Positions 33,201 to 48,200 of a DNA stretch of 64,000 nucleotides are shown here, piece by piece. Each line of letters starts with the position of its first letter. Position 1 is the stretch's first letter. The notes beneath the pieces were generated by a model, which saw nothing but the letters and a program-made list of their open reading frames with translations, was not told the DNA's origin and searched no databases. The DNA is from Parelaphostrongylus tenuis (lineage: Eukaryota; Nematoda; Chromadorea; Rhabditida; Metastrongylidae), in NCBI GenBank assembly GCA_019055375.1, contig JAHQIW010000433.1, forward strand, positions 1 to 64,000, in the 5' to 3' direction. Made by a program: the position numbers and the translations under genes.

Positions 33201-36200
33201 TGAACCATCTCGAAACACAGAGAACTGGAACCACATGACTGAAGTCATCGGATCGGAGGTATTTATAAAAACTGAGCCTAAGCGGGGCATCAATAATGAG
33301 TTTCATGAAGGTCGTCTTCTTGAGAAATAGCTGATGACGACTTTTTTTCCCGCTCACATAGCCGAAATCGTACACTTATGAACGACATCGTTAAGTCGAC
33401 AAAAGTAAAGTAAACAAAGCAGTCTTTCATATTCCAGTGATTTTTGAGCGAGTTAATTCAACGTATGAATTTAATCCGTCCTATGGACCTTTTTTGAAAT
33501 CCTCCTTATTCACATAGACATCCGTTCTACGTTCTATCGATCTTGTATTTGGACGATTCAAAAAACTTTTATGTGACCAAAGTCAGCAGATCTGGCGACA
33601 ATTGCTGACGGTCTGGTGGTTTCTCGTTTTGTGGACAGAGCGGTCCTTCTCCTTATTCATTGCTCTGAACCTTTGTATACTGAAAATAACACGCCTGAAG
33701 GCGAGTTTTTGTGAAAGAATCAAAAGACATATTTCAGGTGTCTGATCTAATCATCTTTGTATCAGTTACTATCTGGTACTTCTCTTAAAAGAATCATTTT
33801 GAATTTGGAAACAGGGGCTATAGAATTGAGATATCTGTCTTTCGTAACCATACATGACGGCAGGTGGTCTTTATTGTCAAAATATTGGGGTTACTGCCTC
33901 AAGTAACCCTCCACTTCGTCTTCTCAGTGCAATAACTGATGCGATAGTAGCCTGACGTCGAAAGCCAAATACCATCGTTTTGTATTTAATAGAGTCCTGA
34001 CCGTTTGAGTATGCTTTTTTCCTATTTTGAAAATTCTACCTAACGTGATGCAAAAGTCTTTATGCGCAGTCATTGATCAGTGGTTGTCTTTTTTTTTCTT
34101 TTTCTTTTTTTTTTGGAAGGTTGCACTTCGCCTTGTCAACTCTAGAGTTTTCACTGTCATGAGTTTTGTTGAGCCAATCGATTGTCAAATTCGTGTTTTT
34201 GATAGCACCGTATTTTCAAAAAATATTTGAAATAGGGATTTGCAAATGAAAGTAATCCAAGGTTTTTAGATTTCGTCTTCTAGACTTTCTCCCATATGTG
34301 GGAGAATAGGAATGTTGCAAATATCAATTTTCTTGTCGTAATACACTAAGAATAGGAACATGAGCACTTCCCATATCACTGCGAAAAGTTGAGGAATTCT
34401 CAAAATCTATTTTGTGATAATCTCGACATTAATCGCCTAATTCAGTCTTTCTTCCAGGGGAACAGATACGTGTTTGTTAGAAGAAAAATTTATTGAACGC
34501 AATGCAGTATTGTAAAATGATGACTGACTTTTTGGCGGCGTTTTCTTGATCATAACATGTAGGATGAGTACTTGTTAGTTATCACACCACGTACTGCTAA
34601 CCGCCATGATGAGCTTATCTAAATTGTCAGAAATATCATTTCACTCCTTCGATCACAATGTGAGACGGTTCAGACGTATTTCATGAAACAGTCTCAACTA
34701 CAGTTTTATCTCTTATGACCTTTGGGAAATAGCGAGCTTCACCTTTCCTAAACTGATATGCTTTCATATAAAAATATTTCACTTTGACTTCATGTTAAAG
34801 CACATAAAGAATATTGTCCAACATCGCCCTATTTCTTTTGAATTGTTAAAGTTTTATTTCTGGACTCGTAAGATGTTCAGAGGAATGATGGTGGTGGTTA
34901 ATAAAGATCTTGGTAAAGAGGTCAGCTGTTCTGGTCTCTCATATTGCTAGGAGCTCTTCCAGTGGTAAAGTGTGTGCATTACATCCACAGATAATCACCG
35001 TGAAAATTTTTGACACCCTTTTCGTACTTGCTCTATCCAACGCTTTCGTTCCTGAGTTCTTTTTCGTATTTTGAGAATAGAATTCTCTACTTTGACTTTT
35101 TCTGTGAGGAGTATCCACGAGTAGCTTACCGTTTTATGCGTGTTCACATCTATGTTTCTGGACTTTCCCAAGGTAGTAACGAATCATTTTTGCTTGACAC
35201 ATTTTAAAACTGTCTCCGTCTGCGCAAGCAATGCATGGTGAGTAAATTCTTCGCACTAGGAACGAGTAGTTGATTAGTTTGATCCAATTGTCTATCAGAT
35301 GACGATCATAATCAAGCGTTCTTGCTATAAACTGCAAGATTTTTTAAAGTGGTTTTCGATCCTTTTTCAAAGTTTAGCTGTATTTCCTCTTTCACGACAT
35401 TCCTACGCAAAGTTTGAAGCGGTCATTTTGATCTGATGAAGGTTTTCATTTCACATTTTCTTTGAGTCTGACAGTTTTGAAGGCTTCCACTGATTTTCGA
35501 ATATCCTCTCAAGCATCGTGCTCATGATATTTATGAGGAAACAGAAATAGCTTCGACTCAAGGTAAAGCAGTAAAGAGTGTGCAAGTCTTTCGCGAATTT
35601 ACAATATAGTTGGTGAGAGGCACGTTGGTAATTTTCTCTTCTTTTTTTTTTCAAGTCACATTTCCTTTCGAGATCTTTACACTTCATTCTCACTGGGAAT
35701 TGTTTTTGGATTTTGAAGTGCAATCAACATTGTGGTTCGACGTTGAGCAAGAGTATATAATACTAAGAATCATTCCGTATTAACGGCAACCGATTCACGT
35801 TGTAACAAGTTCCCTTTCAATCTACAACACTTTCGACCAACTGTAATGGCGTGCAAAGCCCTATCACTGCCATCGCGGAAGTATGTGAGAAAAAATTTTC
35901 TAGGGCTTGGATACATCTTCTACAACTACAATGAACTTAGTCAAATGACACGTGTTCAAGACCTGCACGATCCTTGGTAAAATGAAACCATTTAACCCTA
36001 CAATAGAGCTATATTGAAGTTTGAGATTTCCGACCTTTCTTTGAATTTTAGATCTCAAACACAATAGTGTGTTTGTCAGGGAAATTGTGCCCTTCACGTT
36101 TGTCCCTTAGAGTGCGTTGAACTTTTCGACGAGAAATTTGTGTTTGATGAATCAAAGTATTCCACACACAATAGTGTTTGGTTAGAGATTGTACAATGAA

Positions 36201-39200
36201 TTGATTACTTTCATCGGGTACCATCTTTACTCTCAAATGACATAATGTGGAAAACCGTGGAGAAAATTACTTCAATTGATTGTCGAAATTGTTTGGTTAC
36301 AGTCACGGTGGAATGCCAGATTGAGACAATCGAGCAAAAGGGCAATTACTTGCGATTTCACGAATGCCTTCTTTGTCTTCACCCTGAGATAGTGAATATT
36401 TTCGAGGATGATTATCTTTATCATGAATGATAGCTGTTTAATCGGTATATACAAGTGTGGTTTTCTACTTCTTGATATCGATATCGAGGTTTCATGTTGA
36501 TCATTATCTGCTGAGGAGAATGGTGTGGATTTGATCATCCATCTGAGCTTCAAACATTTATAAAACTCTTCGCTTCAAGATCATCGCAATTCATCTAACG
36601 GTTTTTGTGAATGATAGAAAGATAAGACAGGCAACCACTGATTACAGTCAAGTAAGAGAAAAACAGTGCAAATGCCTCAATGGTGCAGTGCGAACGCACA
36701 CTCCTCAGAAAGGGTAGTGGTGGTTCAGTTCCGTGCCATATACATCAACTTAAAGTTTTGACCGCGGCACTCTTGTGGTTAAATTCTACATAGTTCCCTG
36801 CGACGGTTGAAAACTTAAGCTGTGAGAGATTTTTTGCGAAAAAAACTTTTGAAAATAGGTAAAAAAAACCTTCTGGTAGACAGGTGCTATCCATTATCCG
36901 ATTCTTAGATGATCTGTCGATAATTTTTCCCAGATTTCCACTCAACTCATTTGAATTAGTTGAGTTATCTATGTGTAGCGTTTGTAGCGTTTTTCGGCGA
37001 TCTTGTTGAAACCCCTCATCGATCTTTCGATCATTTTGTATTCTATGGCGTTTTGAATAAACAAAGTTGCAACGAAACTCCCACTTCCGATGACACATTG
37101 CAGTGTAATCGTGAAGCCGTTTTCTTTGGGTGGTTGTATTCCGAAACAGACTTCAAAGTGGCAACACTGAATGCCTTTGATAAAATCGTTTCCTAGAGAG
37201 CCTCATAAATCTGCTGCCGGAATCAATAGATTTGCACATTGTGTACAGCAATGTGCAGGTTTTATCTACTTAGTTTTTAACTCGATTGTAGAATTGTACT
37301 TATGCTCGATTATGATTCAAACGCTATCCGAAACTGGTACTACTTTTGCACCAGCTGGATAAGAAGATGCGAATTAAAGAGGGATTTTAACCAAAGGATT
37401 GCTCAAATACGGGCGAAAGATGAAATCTAATTCATGTCGATTGGGCACGGATGGGAGAAGGCAGAGTGAAAGCCTTAATGATGTAATGTGAACATGCATG
37501 TCTTAGAAAGGATTGTCGTGAGAGTTTACACCAGATACATCAGGTTCCAAGCCTTGTCCGTCTCTCAGCATTTTTATGGTGATATCTTACGTCGTATCCT
37601 GTCGTCAGAAAATGATCAGCCTGCAAATAAGGTTGACTCAGTGAAACGGGGATTTGACGGTAAGGCTAAACGACGTGATCCGTGGTGATTCCGTAAATTC
37701 GAGCAGTAATAATCCTAGATTTGCTCAAATACTGACGAAACATGAAACCTAATCTATGTCTATGTTTATGTTTATTATTTATTACTTAATTCATAGAGGA
37801 GATGTTCTTCAACCAGAATTACTGGTTGAAGAATTCAAATTCTATTAACAAATTAATTCTATCAAAACATTTTTGCCTGAATTGAAAGTTTTCTATCAAG
37901 CAATCACTAATTGCAGTGCCAGTATATTGTATCGAATGGCCTTTATCTTCTGAACAGAATTTTTTAATTCCACGTTATACAGGATACTTCACTTTATCTC
38001 GTTTTCTACTACATTCTAGAATTCATCTCTAACTCACCGAAAGAATCTTCTTCCAGGTGGCTCTCCGGTTTTGAAGGCAAAAATCTCACAACTGGCCGGC
38101 CTTTCAGAGTGGATGAGTCAGCTTGGGATCGGAGACAGTACAAGGCAGAAAACTATGGTGTGTATCTTTTTCGTCTAAACTTTGTGTTTTTTCAACGTTT
38201 GTCGCTTTAGCCATTGAAGAAAACGATGTCGCAGCAGATGTGCACTTTGAACTATTCTTTCCTAATCCTCCTCTGTCTCTCTTTTTTTTTTGGAAATTTC
38301 GTTATTTTCTACAACATTTGATTTCTCTTTGAATTTGGTCAATTTTTGAATTTAAGGACGGGATTTTTCAAATGCGATTGTTACCACATTCACAGAGTGG
38401 CAAAGTGACCGAATAACCTTGATTTATTTTGACTAATTTACACAGACTTGGCAAAACTCCTTATTGTGGTTGACGAATTGAATTCATACGGTGTTCACTT
38501 CATGGGTTGAACACTGAATCGCCGAATCTCTGGATAATGCTGTATCGACTTAACATCGACTTCAATTTTTGAGGCACGCTTGTAAAAGCTTGTCAATAAA
38601 AACTGTCTCTTTCAAAAATTTTGAAACTATGACCTTCGTTCATTGCCTTTATGTTCAAATACCATGCTCCATCACGTTTGCATATTTTTGAATGAGTATG
38701 CATCAAACGTACCCGACAAATTCTTGAAGAACCGGTTTTTTTTACGACAGTTGTAAATTTGTATCGGAGACTTCAACATAAGGTTGAAGGAGATCATAGG
38801 GGTAGTATATACGGTTTCCAAGATCCAAGAAAAAATCAAAGCATTATTTAGCGTGTTTTCCTTAATCATTCTCAAGGCAAGTGCTCATCAGACTCTGTAT
38901 TCGTCTTTGAAGCAACTCTCCTCTCTCTATCTGCTATACAAGCAAGACGATTTCAGATTGAATAATCTGAATGGTATAAATTTTTTGCACCACTCACAGA
39001 GTAGTTGATCGGTACCTTGTCAAGTTTTTTCACAACCGACAAACACAACCATCTATGGATCCATAACTTCTATAAATTCTGCTGTCATATCCATAAAAGT
39101 GATATGAAACCAGCAAAAATCAAATGAATGGAGCAGTGGGATAGAGCGCAATAGGACTAGCACATATGTTAAGTTGGAAAAAATTTTTTTTGAACTTGCG

Positions 39201-42200
39201 CTAACTAGCCTTGTTGACGCTATCCAGGTATCCTTTCATGATTTCTCTTGGCGACTATCCTATCATGATTACGTGATAGAAAACTGTGAGCACTGTAAGC
39301 ATGAAACCCGAGCAAACACGGGTTCAAATCTCAGACGAGATTCCGAGTTTTCTTCGTATCTTTACATTCTTATTAGGCGTTCTCATAAATCTTACTAGAG
39401 CAAAAAAAAACCAAGTCTAATGAGCAAAAATAATTAAAATTACTTAACAGCACTATTCAGAAAAAGTATGCACCATCAGCCTGAACACATTTCTGCCAAC
39501 TTTCAGGCAACGAATCAATACCGCTTTGCGCAAAGTTTTCTGAGCTTCCTTTTGATATCAAATTTGGCCATACTTACCGCATTATAGCCAGTCTTTGTCG
39601 CAGTTTGCTCTTTCAAAATCACGCAATGGGACGTGATGTACAGATCGCCTTAGAGAACATCAACCGCGCAAAAGCTCAAGGATTTGCATCCAAACGAACA
39701 ACGTCTCCGTTCTTTGTTAAATTTCGCGCCGGCAACACTAACTTGAAGGACAGCCATGCTCAAAACGCCCAGGCGACGGCTGTGTGTAGCCAAATTGATA
39801 AAGAGTTGAACCGGGCTGGAAGTTTCTGGATCATCCACCGTATTGTCCTGACTTATCGCCGTCTGACTATCATCTCTTCTGGTCGTGAAGCAGTTCCTGA
39901 GCAAGAACAAGTTCCCATGCATCAGTCATTTCTACCGATGACTGACAACTTCCTTGAATTCGAGGATGGCGAGCCAACGCACGTGGCTGCCTCAACCAGC
40001 CGCACGTGAATTGACCAAAGACCTTGATCGCGGATGGGAAATTAACTTACTCACCTGCTGCGTTTCAGAGAAACGGCCTTCTCAAAACATAAACAAGACG
40101 TGGGAGTCAAAAACGATTACGTGATAGAATAATTACTAATAGTCCAAAAAAAGAGCTCTGTCCGGCGAGAGATATGCAGTTCTGCAAAGCAAGAACTCTC
40201 CTTACGCAGCAACGTAAAACAAGGCCTTTTCGAAAAGCGGCGACGTGGGACTGTAGTCTGATGTCTCAGCTTTGGAATGGTTATTAATAAACCTATGAAA
40301 TAGTCGACGTCTAACGTATAAGTATCCAAATTTATTTACTCCTGGTTAATGAAATTGGTGTTCATTGCTTTAATGCCAAAACTTATGAAAAGACCTTTTA
40401 TGATTATTTTTCATGAAGTAAACTGCCATTAAAAAAATTAGGGAGTGAATGAAAAAGTAAAGCGTTATGAGCGCTGCTTTCACTGTCTCATCCTACTTCT
40501 GTCATACTTTTCCCGCTTACCGAAACCTGTCTTATATAAGTTTTTTCCAGAGTCGTTGTTAGGCGCCTTTCTAACATTTGTCAAGGTTGAGTTGAAAATT
40601 TGTTGGAGAAGTTATTGCTTGGACTTATGCAGGATATCCTCTTTTGTGGATTATGTAACTCGATTAATTATCGTATCATCGTACAGATGGTTTGCTGGGA
40701 AAGTATTACCAGTTAAGCTGAAATTATTCTGGATGAACTGAGTACCTTTTTAGTCATTCAACAGAAAATAGTGTCACGATGTTTCAATGGAGAATCGTTA
40801 ACAGGAATCGGGAGAAAGCTAAAAGCACTGATATGGTTTAGTTTGATTACTAAATCTATCTACTACGTTTGATTTTCATGATTTTGACGATGTCCGAGAA
40901 AGACTCACTTCTTAGTGTCGCGCACCTCTACTGCGCTGCTGCATGGGCTCTGCTTGCTCAGTGGGTTTCTATGAATGTCGTCCCTCTGCTATAACGTATT
41001 TTGTTTTGACACGTAACTCCTGATAGTGGTTTTTTCGACAGTTGCTGATGATTTTTCGACCATTGAGCAATTGAGAATTGAGAAGTTTGCAGATTTCGAA
41101 GACCTTTACTTCGCGATATTGATCGTGCATGTAATTTCTATATAGTATTTTCTTATCATTAGGTAGATTTAGGTTTAGAATCTTAAGTAACTAGAGAAAG
41201 TCGCACTTTCGAAAATTTCCTATGTTGTCACAGTGGTCACACCTATCTAAACCAATGAGAGAAAGTTGTGCTTTTGAAAATTTCCTATGTTGTCACAGTG
41301 GTCACATCCGTCAACAATAAATTTGAGAACACAATCGTGTCCTGTTCGGTGAAATCTCGCTAAGCAAGGAAATACTTGTCATGGGTCTCAGAAAATTGGG
41401 ATTTCATTTTGGTGGTATAAGACAGCTTCTATGTCGTAAATAATTAGTTGTGAATTCCAAGTTTCTAAAATTAATTTCTATATTGAGTATTGGCCAAAAT
41501 CCTTTAGTTCATAAGTATAATCACTATTTTTCCACTAAACGCATATGGCCATTGATTTTCTTCCTATTTCATACATTCCATGTTCTGTTGTTTTTAGCAA
41601 CTACGTAGCTATGAGCAGCTTTGAAAGTGTTAAGCTTTCTGTTTGCGGTTTCCCATGGAACATCGAAATCGAGTGATATAATAAATTATTAAATTTCTTT
41701 TCGTTTATGATATGTTTTCCTGGTGATTTGTTTTTCCATGCCCGCTACGCTGTTCTTCTGTCATTTAGAGACCAATTCCTGTTATCTTATAGGCGATGAC
41801 TTTGATAATGTCATAATAAATTATAGTAGATGGGAGTGCTTAGGAAGGATTAGTACACGTCCGTACTTGGATGGCTTTTTTTCCTACGAGAAATCGCCGC
41901 GATTCCAAGCTCTCTTTCTATTCTAATGTTAATTTGCGGCTGATTAGACAAGTTCTTTTTCTTTCTGGGATTGCAAGCTGGCTGTGTAGGGACGTTCTCA
42001 GGTTGCCATCACAGGTAACTACCGACCTATGCGGATCGGGTGAAGTTTTTTTTCTCTTACCAATACATTTCGTTTAGAACGATTACAACTTCTTTCTTGG
42101 ATATTCATGAGAGGCTGACAGTGTTGACCTCCTCATCACTCTGAAGGGCCTAAACGGCGTAATAAGCACCGCGCTCCCCAATACCTAAAAGCACCCAATG

Positions 42201-45200
42201 ACCATTGGAATCTATCGTCGGTATCGAAATTACTCAAAGTATCATGTTGAAGTAGTCTTCTGCTTATGATGCTTAAAATGCGGCAATCTATCGCACCATT
42301 CTTTTCTAGCTATGCTTTTCAACTATTTAGTGGTATTGTCGGACATATCCTTTTGAGCTGAATGGAGTGATGAGTGAGTAAAAAACGTATTTGTCGTTCG
42401 AGTAAGCAAATAGCCAAGGAACGAGTAGGATGGAAAAACTCCGATAGCTGAACATAGTTCTGTCGATTCGCTTTTTTTCTAATGTTAGACGAACATCTGG
42501 CTGAAATCTCCGACGCAGCCAGGTGCAAATGCTCCGAAATATATCGAACGTTGTAATTTCCCCAGACGAGTCTTGCGATTCCCTAAGATGAATAGTGATT
42601 TTCAGTTACAAACAAGAAGCTTCGATGTATCATGACAAACGTAAGATAGTGCCTTCTAGATATCTCCGTAATCTCAATACTGAATCTGACCACTGCCCTC
42701 TCCGTGCCAAGAATCGATTCACCCTTAAGCGGAAAAGAATCGTCATCGACCAAGAAGGCGATGAAAAAGCGTATAGTAACGAGAAAATCATGAGCGAATT
42801 TTCTTTTCACATGGCTATCAGATTGAGGAAAACCTAACCGAAGTGCCAATCAATTGTCGAAGAACAGAAGCTGTGCCAGAAAGCCTCACTTTCACTCTGA
42901 GAAAGTTTTATATTATGTCATCACTGCCAATGAATTGTTCGGGAAGGAAAGAAGAGAGAAGCCTTTGTTTTTTCAGCCTAGCCAACAGAGCTGACAATTA
43001 ATGTTACGTTCAAAATCTTGCAAAGGATTCAAAAAACGACGTTCAGAAACGCTAATGGGCTTGAATGTACTGATCCACTACCACTGTTGATAGATGAAAA
43101 TGATTCGCTACGATCCGCTGTGTTGAAATTTGCAGTGATGAAGGTCTGTCATATTTTTCCGTTCAAAGTACACAGATCATGGACCGGATAACGTTACATT
43201 TAGTTAGCTGCAAGCTAGTAGTTACAATCTAAGTGCCGTTTACGCAATATAAATTCTAACCACGCATCATAGACGAAAAGGTTTCGGACCAGTTAAAAAA
43301 ATTGGTATTTCTACGTTATCTTCCGTTATTCTTTTCCGTTATTTCCGTTATTTTTCAACCTTCTATAAACAAAGCTTTTCCTTGGTTTTTCAGACTTTCA
43401 CTAGTCATTCAATAGCGTAAATGTAGAAAGTTTTAATTCTGTACTTGCTTTTATGAAGTGTTTCTTTTTTTTTTGCGCTATAGCAGCAAAAACGAAGTTA
43501 GGTTTCGCACTTGGCGCGTATTTTTATGTAGGTAGTGTGTGTGTGGATAGCTGCATGGATGGATTTTCGCAATATCAGCAGCAGACAATAGGCAATAAGC
43601 GTTATAAGCGAAAAGAAGATTACACCCTGCACTTCTAGGCTTGGGATCTACAGCGAATTTATTCTATTATGAGTGAAAATTGAACCGAAGCTCATAGAAC
43701 GACAAAACAAAATTTCTTTTCAGTTCTAGTACAGAAATAAAAAAGAAATAGAAATTTCTACAAATGGAGATGAATTTTAAAAAAGGGAAGATCGCGCTTT
43801 GTGAGGCGGCCTTCAGATTGCTCTCCATAATGCGATTTGAGAGAGAGATTTGGATCGGGATAGCGGAAAAGTATTGAGAAACGACACATGGTCATCAAGT
43901 TTGTAAAGAACGGCTGAAAGATTTCATAAACACTGCCCCCTTAATTGTGTATATGGTTTAATACATACATCACTTATTTGAGCACGTAGGATCTTATCTG
44001 TTTCCGATATGCCATATTCAGGCCACACGAAGTGTCATTAAGATATGTGGGGAATCCACCTACCCCTTCTTCTAAACTTTGATCAATGTCTTTGAGCATA
44101 ATCGGCGAAGAGCATCAAACCATACTCTTCAATCCAGGCTAAAAACTTGTCTGAGTCATTAAGCAAATTTGATATTAGTTTTGAGTTCTATTGCGCTAAC
44201 GTTGCGACATGTTCGTGTTCTTGAAAACCGCTCTAATCCTAGTCGATGGTCGACAAGTGGCCATCCTCGTGATATGGATTTTTGTCGTCGCATCGAGTCG
44301 AATCCAGTGAAGTAGAGCCTCATTAGAATGGAGAATCTCACTCGACGATGTATTCATGAGTGCCATCCAACATTACTGCTTTCTTGGCTACAATATATTC
44401 TGCAGAAGTCGTATAAATTAGTACACAGCGTAGCACTTTATCTCTGAACGCCATCTTTAAGTGATCCGTAACGTGAATATTCAGTAATTTTCTTGCTTAT
44501 CTGGATGACATGGAAAGTTATTTCTACTTCGTATCGGAGAGAAAACGCGTCCAAAGCAAAACACTGATGCATCGATCATCTAATGAAAATAAAAGTCAGC
44601 GATATATAAGAGGGAAGAGCAGTGCGATGGAACAGGGGACGTAAGCGTCTCTAGAATGGCCACCTTTAGAATGGGCAGATGTCAAGCGGCTGCATTTTCG
44701 ATCGAAAGTGGTTTATGGATCGTAAAATGGTTCCAAGGACGTCGCCATGCTTGGAAAAAAGAGTTTTTTTCACGTATTCAATAATGTAGTTAGGTCAGTA
44801 AATGAATGATATATGATGTGTGTATGAGCTGGATTCATTTTAATTATCATTTCGCTTTAAACTATACACCTAATCTGATCTAAGGATTATTTCATTATTT
44901 TCTTTTCCTCAATCCCAACACTTATTCGGCGAGTGTTTGTGGGGAAAAATAGCTTTCCAAACTTTGATGTTAAGATGGTTAGCAGCCTTTATTCATCTTA
45001 TTCGTGACAAATGCATATGCTTGATACCGTTTTCATTGGTGTTATCTGATGCTTAAAAAATACAGCTTCTACGGAAGTAGCTCCTTAAAAGTCATTTATG
45101 ATCATTTTTTCTAAAACAGACTTTCAAACTTTGGCATTGTCTGGGAGTGCTTTGTATCATGACACATTCTCTGCTTCTGCAATATCCCATCTTTTTCAGA

Positions 45201-48200
45201 TTTTTTTTCTGGCGTTTCGAAAAAATCTCAGAACCTTTGTCGTTAGTCACCATTTTCACATCACTAATCAAACAACAAATTTTCACGTTTGTTTGCACAG
45301 GTAATTCAAGAGTATTGCGAGTAATCATCCAAACCTATCAGCTGAACTGTTAAATCATCTCGATAGTGTTAGTATTACCTTCTAACTAAGAATAATGTGT
45401 AATTTATATAAAGTCAAGAGAAAAACTCTTCAGATCACAATATCAACTTTTCTTTTAGTGCATAATTTTTCACTCAAAGGGTATGATATCGTATGATTAC
45501 TGAGATACGAGCAAGACTTAGAACGTGATAATTCTGTTCCTTAGACTCGAACCGCCATTGTGCCTTTGCAAGGCACCAAATAGATCATTGGCACCCATCG
45601 AATGACTCAAATCACGGCTGAGAAAATGGCAGACGAATGGCCTTCGATAGTGGTGGGCCAGTGCGTGCTGCCCGGAAAAGCATACTGGCTGTTTGAAACC
45701 TTAATACGAAACTATAGATTCCATATCTGCTCATATCACAGCAATAACGTAATTATAACCCTTCAATTCTTCTTTTGAAATGTGAAGTCATATCAAATTA
45801 TGTTATCTCTGAGATTGCATTTGCACTCGACGGTCATCTCAAATGAGAAATACAGACTTCGTTGACATTACTAAGGCCTTGTCAAGTACTCCGTGTATTT
45901 CCTATTGGTTCGAATCCTCCATTTCTTCTTCGTTTCTGTCCTTCGCCGAGTTTAAGCTCAGAAAAAAAAGTTGCCGCACTTAGTAGCTCTCAACTAGTTC
46001 TTGTTTCAGTCACCGCCGACGGTGTCATCATCTCATGATAATATGGACGAGGACTCGATTTCATATCGTTCAATATCGCTTGATGAGTGTTCAGTTCTAC
46101 CAGAATGGGATGATGAGGTACGTGTTATAGGCTATTTTTCAGTTATGACTGTCCGATACGTTAAGTTCTACTGCGCATTTGATAGATATTAAACATATAT
46201 CTGGGTATCTCCATGGCTCACTTTCAGGATCGTCAATTCCTCATCATAATTCCCATTTGTTTCATTCTTTTGATACCACCGCCCATGAAAGTGGTTTCCT
46301 TCGCGTTGATCTGTCTTCAGTCTCTGAATCAGAATTATCCGTAATGAAAGGTGTTCAAACATTTTCCCATCTTTCCAACAAAATTCTCATTTGCTCGCGT
46401 TCTGGCTCCACAGCAACGTAATAATTTGATCAGTGGAGTATATGACTAAAAAATCGTGTTGACTAGAAAGGCGAAACCTCCCGTACACAGATCTTGAAGC
46501 TACAAGAACTCGCTCTGTCGTGGATCGGTTCAGTCGTGGTTTCGAGTCCATTGAACATGCATCAATTTTGCTCCTATCGCCAGCACTTTTGTGATTGTAG
46601 TTCTCGATAAACTTGACAATAAAAAAAGAGAATAGACAGTAAACAAAGGTCAAAAACGAAGATTCTAATCAGAGCACTGTCTGATGTAAGAACAAGCGAG
46701 ATTACACAGAGTTTCCCGGGAATTTGTCATGAGCTTGTTAACTGCAATTCTTACAGCAGTGGGACTTCGGTGCATCGTTTCTAGCCGATCTGGACTCTTC
46801 ACATGTGTGGAATGACACGTTGGAAAGACAACATTTTGGTCCTCTAAAGGACCTCCTGACTACCGGTGGCCAAAAAGCGGACGGACATCGATTCGTGTAT
46901 GATTTGTCTTTTTTGTCTGTTATGTATCCAGACTATCTGAGAGTAAATAAAACATCAACAGACAAATGAAGCATAGCCTGAAAAGTAAAGTAACGCTGAG
47001 AGATTTGTGCCTCTATAAAATGTAACGTGAGATAAGATCAGCGTAAATCGAATGCTGAAAAACCAGTGTGAAGTGGTTTTTGATCAGTCGATTGCTCTGA
47101 TGCCCTATAGCCTCGCTTATCGTTTCGCGATAGCTGACAGCCATGAAAGAAAAATTGTGTGACCTTAAAAAAAAATATCGACTTCATTTCTCTACTCTTG
47201 TTCAATTTAACACCATTTTTCTCGTGTTGTTTAGATCCATATCGCTTGTTCATCCGACATGGTGCGACAAATGTGGTGACTTTATTTGGGGTCTATTGAA
47301 GCAAGCCTACAAATGCGAGAGTGAGCACTTTTCTGTATTTACCGAGCGTCTTATGAGGTCATGTAAGAAGTTCGTGCCGTTTTGGTTTTTGGATATGATC
47401 TTTGCAACGGATTCGCTTGATTTTGGTACCGTTCAATTGGGCAATTTTTGGGAACATTCTGGTAAACAGCTTTGCTATAGTAAAGGATGAAGTATAAAGC
47501 TCTCGAAGTTGATCGATCACTAAGGGATGCGCCATGCATTCAATCGTCTTCAATTTTAAACTTCTTTTGAGGTGGTTGAATGTATATCTGGCCTTCACAA
47601 CGACTCGCGGTTGCCTCCCCTGTATCGATGCAGTACTATTTATCCTCCCAGACAAGTCTGGTACCAGTCTGGTACCAGTTTACCGATCCCGGAAGGATGG
47701 ATGACTTAGGGACCCATGAGCGCGAGATCGAAGATTGACCTCGTGTGCGACGCAGAGCACCTCTAACCACTGTGCCACATGCGCTCTCCCTATAATAGTT
47801 CTTTCAATATGGAGTTGTCTTGGAGACGGATTCGCTTGCTACTTATGCACGAAATGATGCCTGGAGAATAATGCTAGTGAATCGGCGCGCAATTTATGAA
47901 GCTTGAGGCGATGATACGGTCGCAGAAGGGTCTGCCAGGAAGTGGTCCAAGTTTAGGCGAGTTGTATACCAAAATGTTCGCAAGAAAATGCGCAAAACTA
48001 TACCAAAATCATGCAATTGTCTTGTAAAAATCGTATTGAAAAGCCAAAACGGCAAAAACTTTGGGTAGAACCTAGTGCTTACCGATTCTGCTGAAGCACT
48101 CGTAACATGAGGAATAAAGGATATAAATGATTATTCGTTACATTTTCAATTTCGCTGAGGGGATAAATCTGCATTTGGTTATTCCAATTAATTATTTTGG

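Noticed and set aside
42602..42636. A 35-nt candidate RASSF exon (TTTTCAG acceptor, GTAAGA donor) that would solve a phase problem
   Set aside because: The region is an RTE endonuclease fragment, so the splice-like signals are probably chance.
46228..46340. Phase-0 reading of RASSF exon 4
   Set aside because: It gives a hydrophobic Ile/Leu/Pro run unlike any RASSF linker; the phase-1 reading is Ser/His-rich and joins exon 5 correctly.
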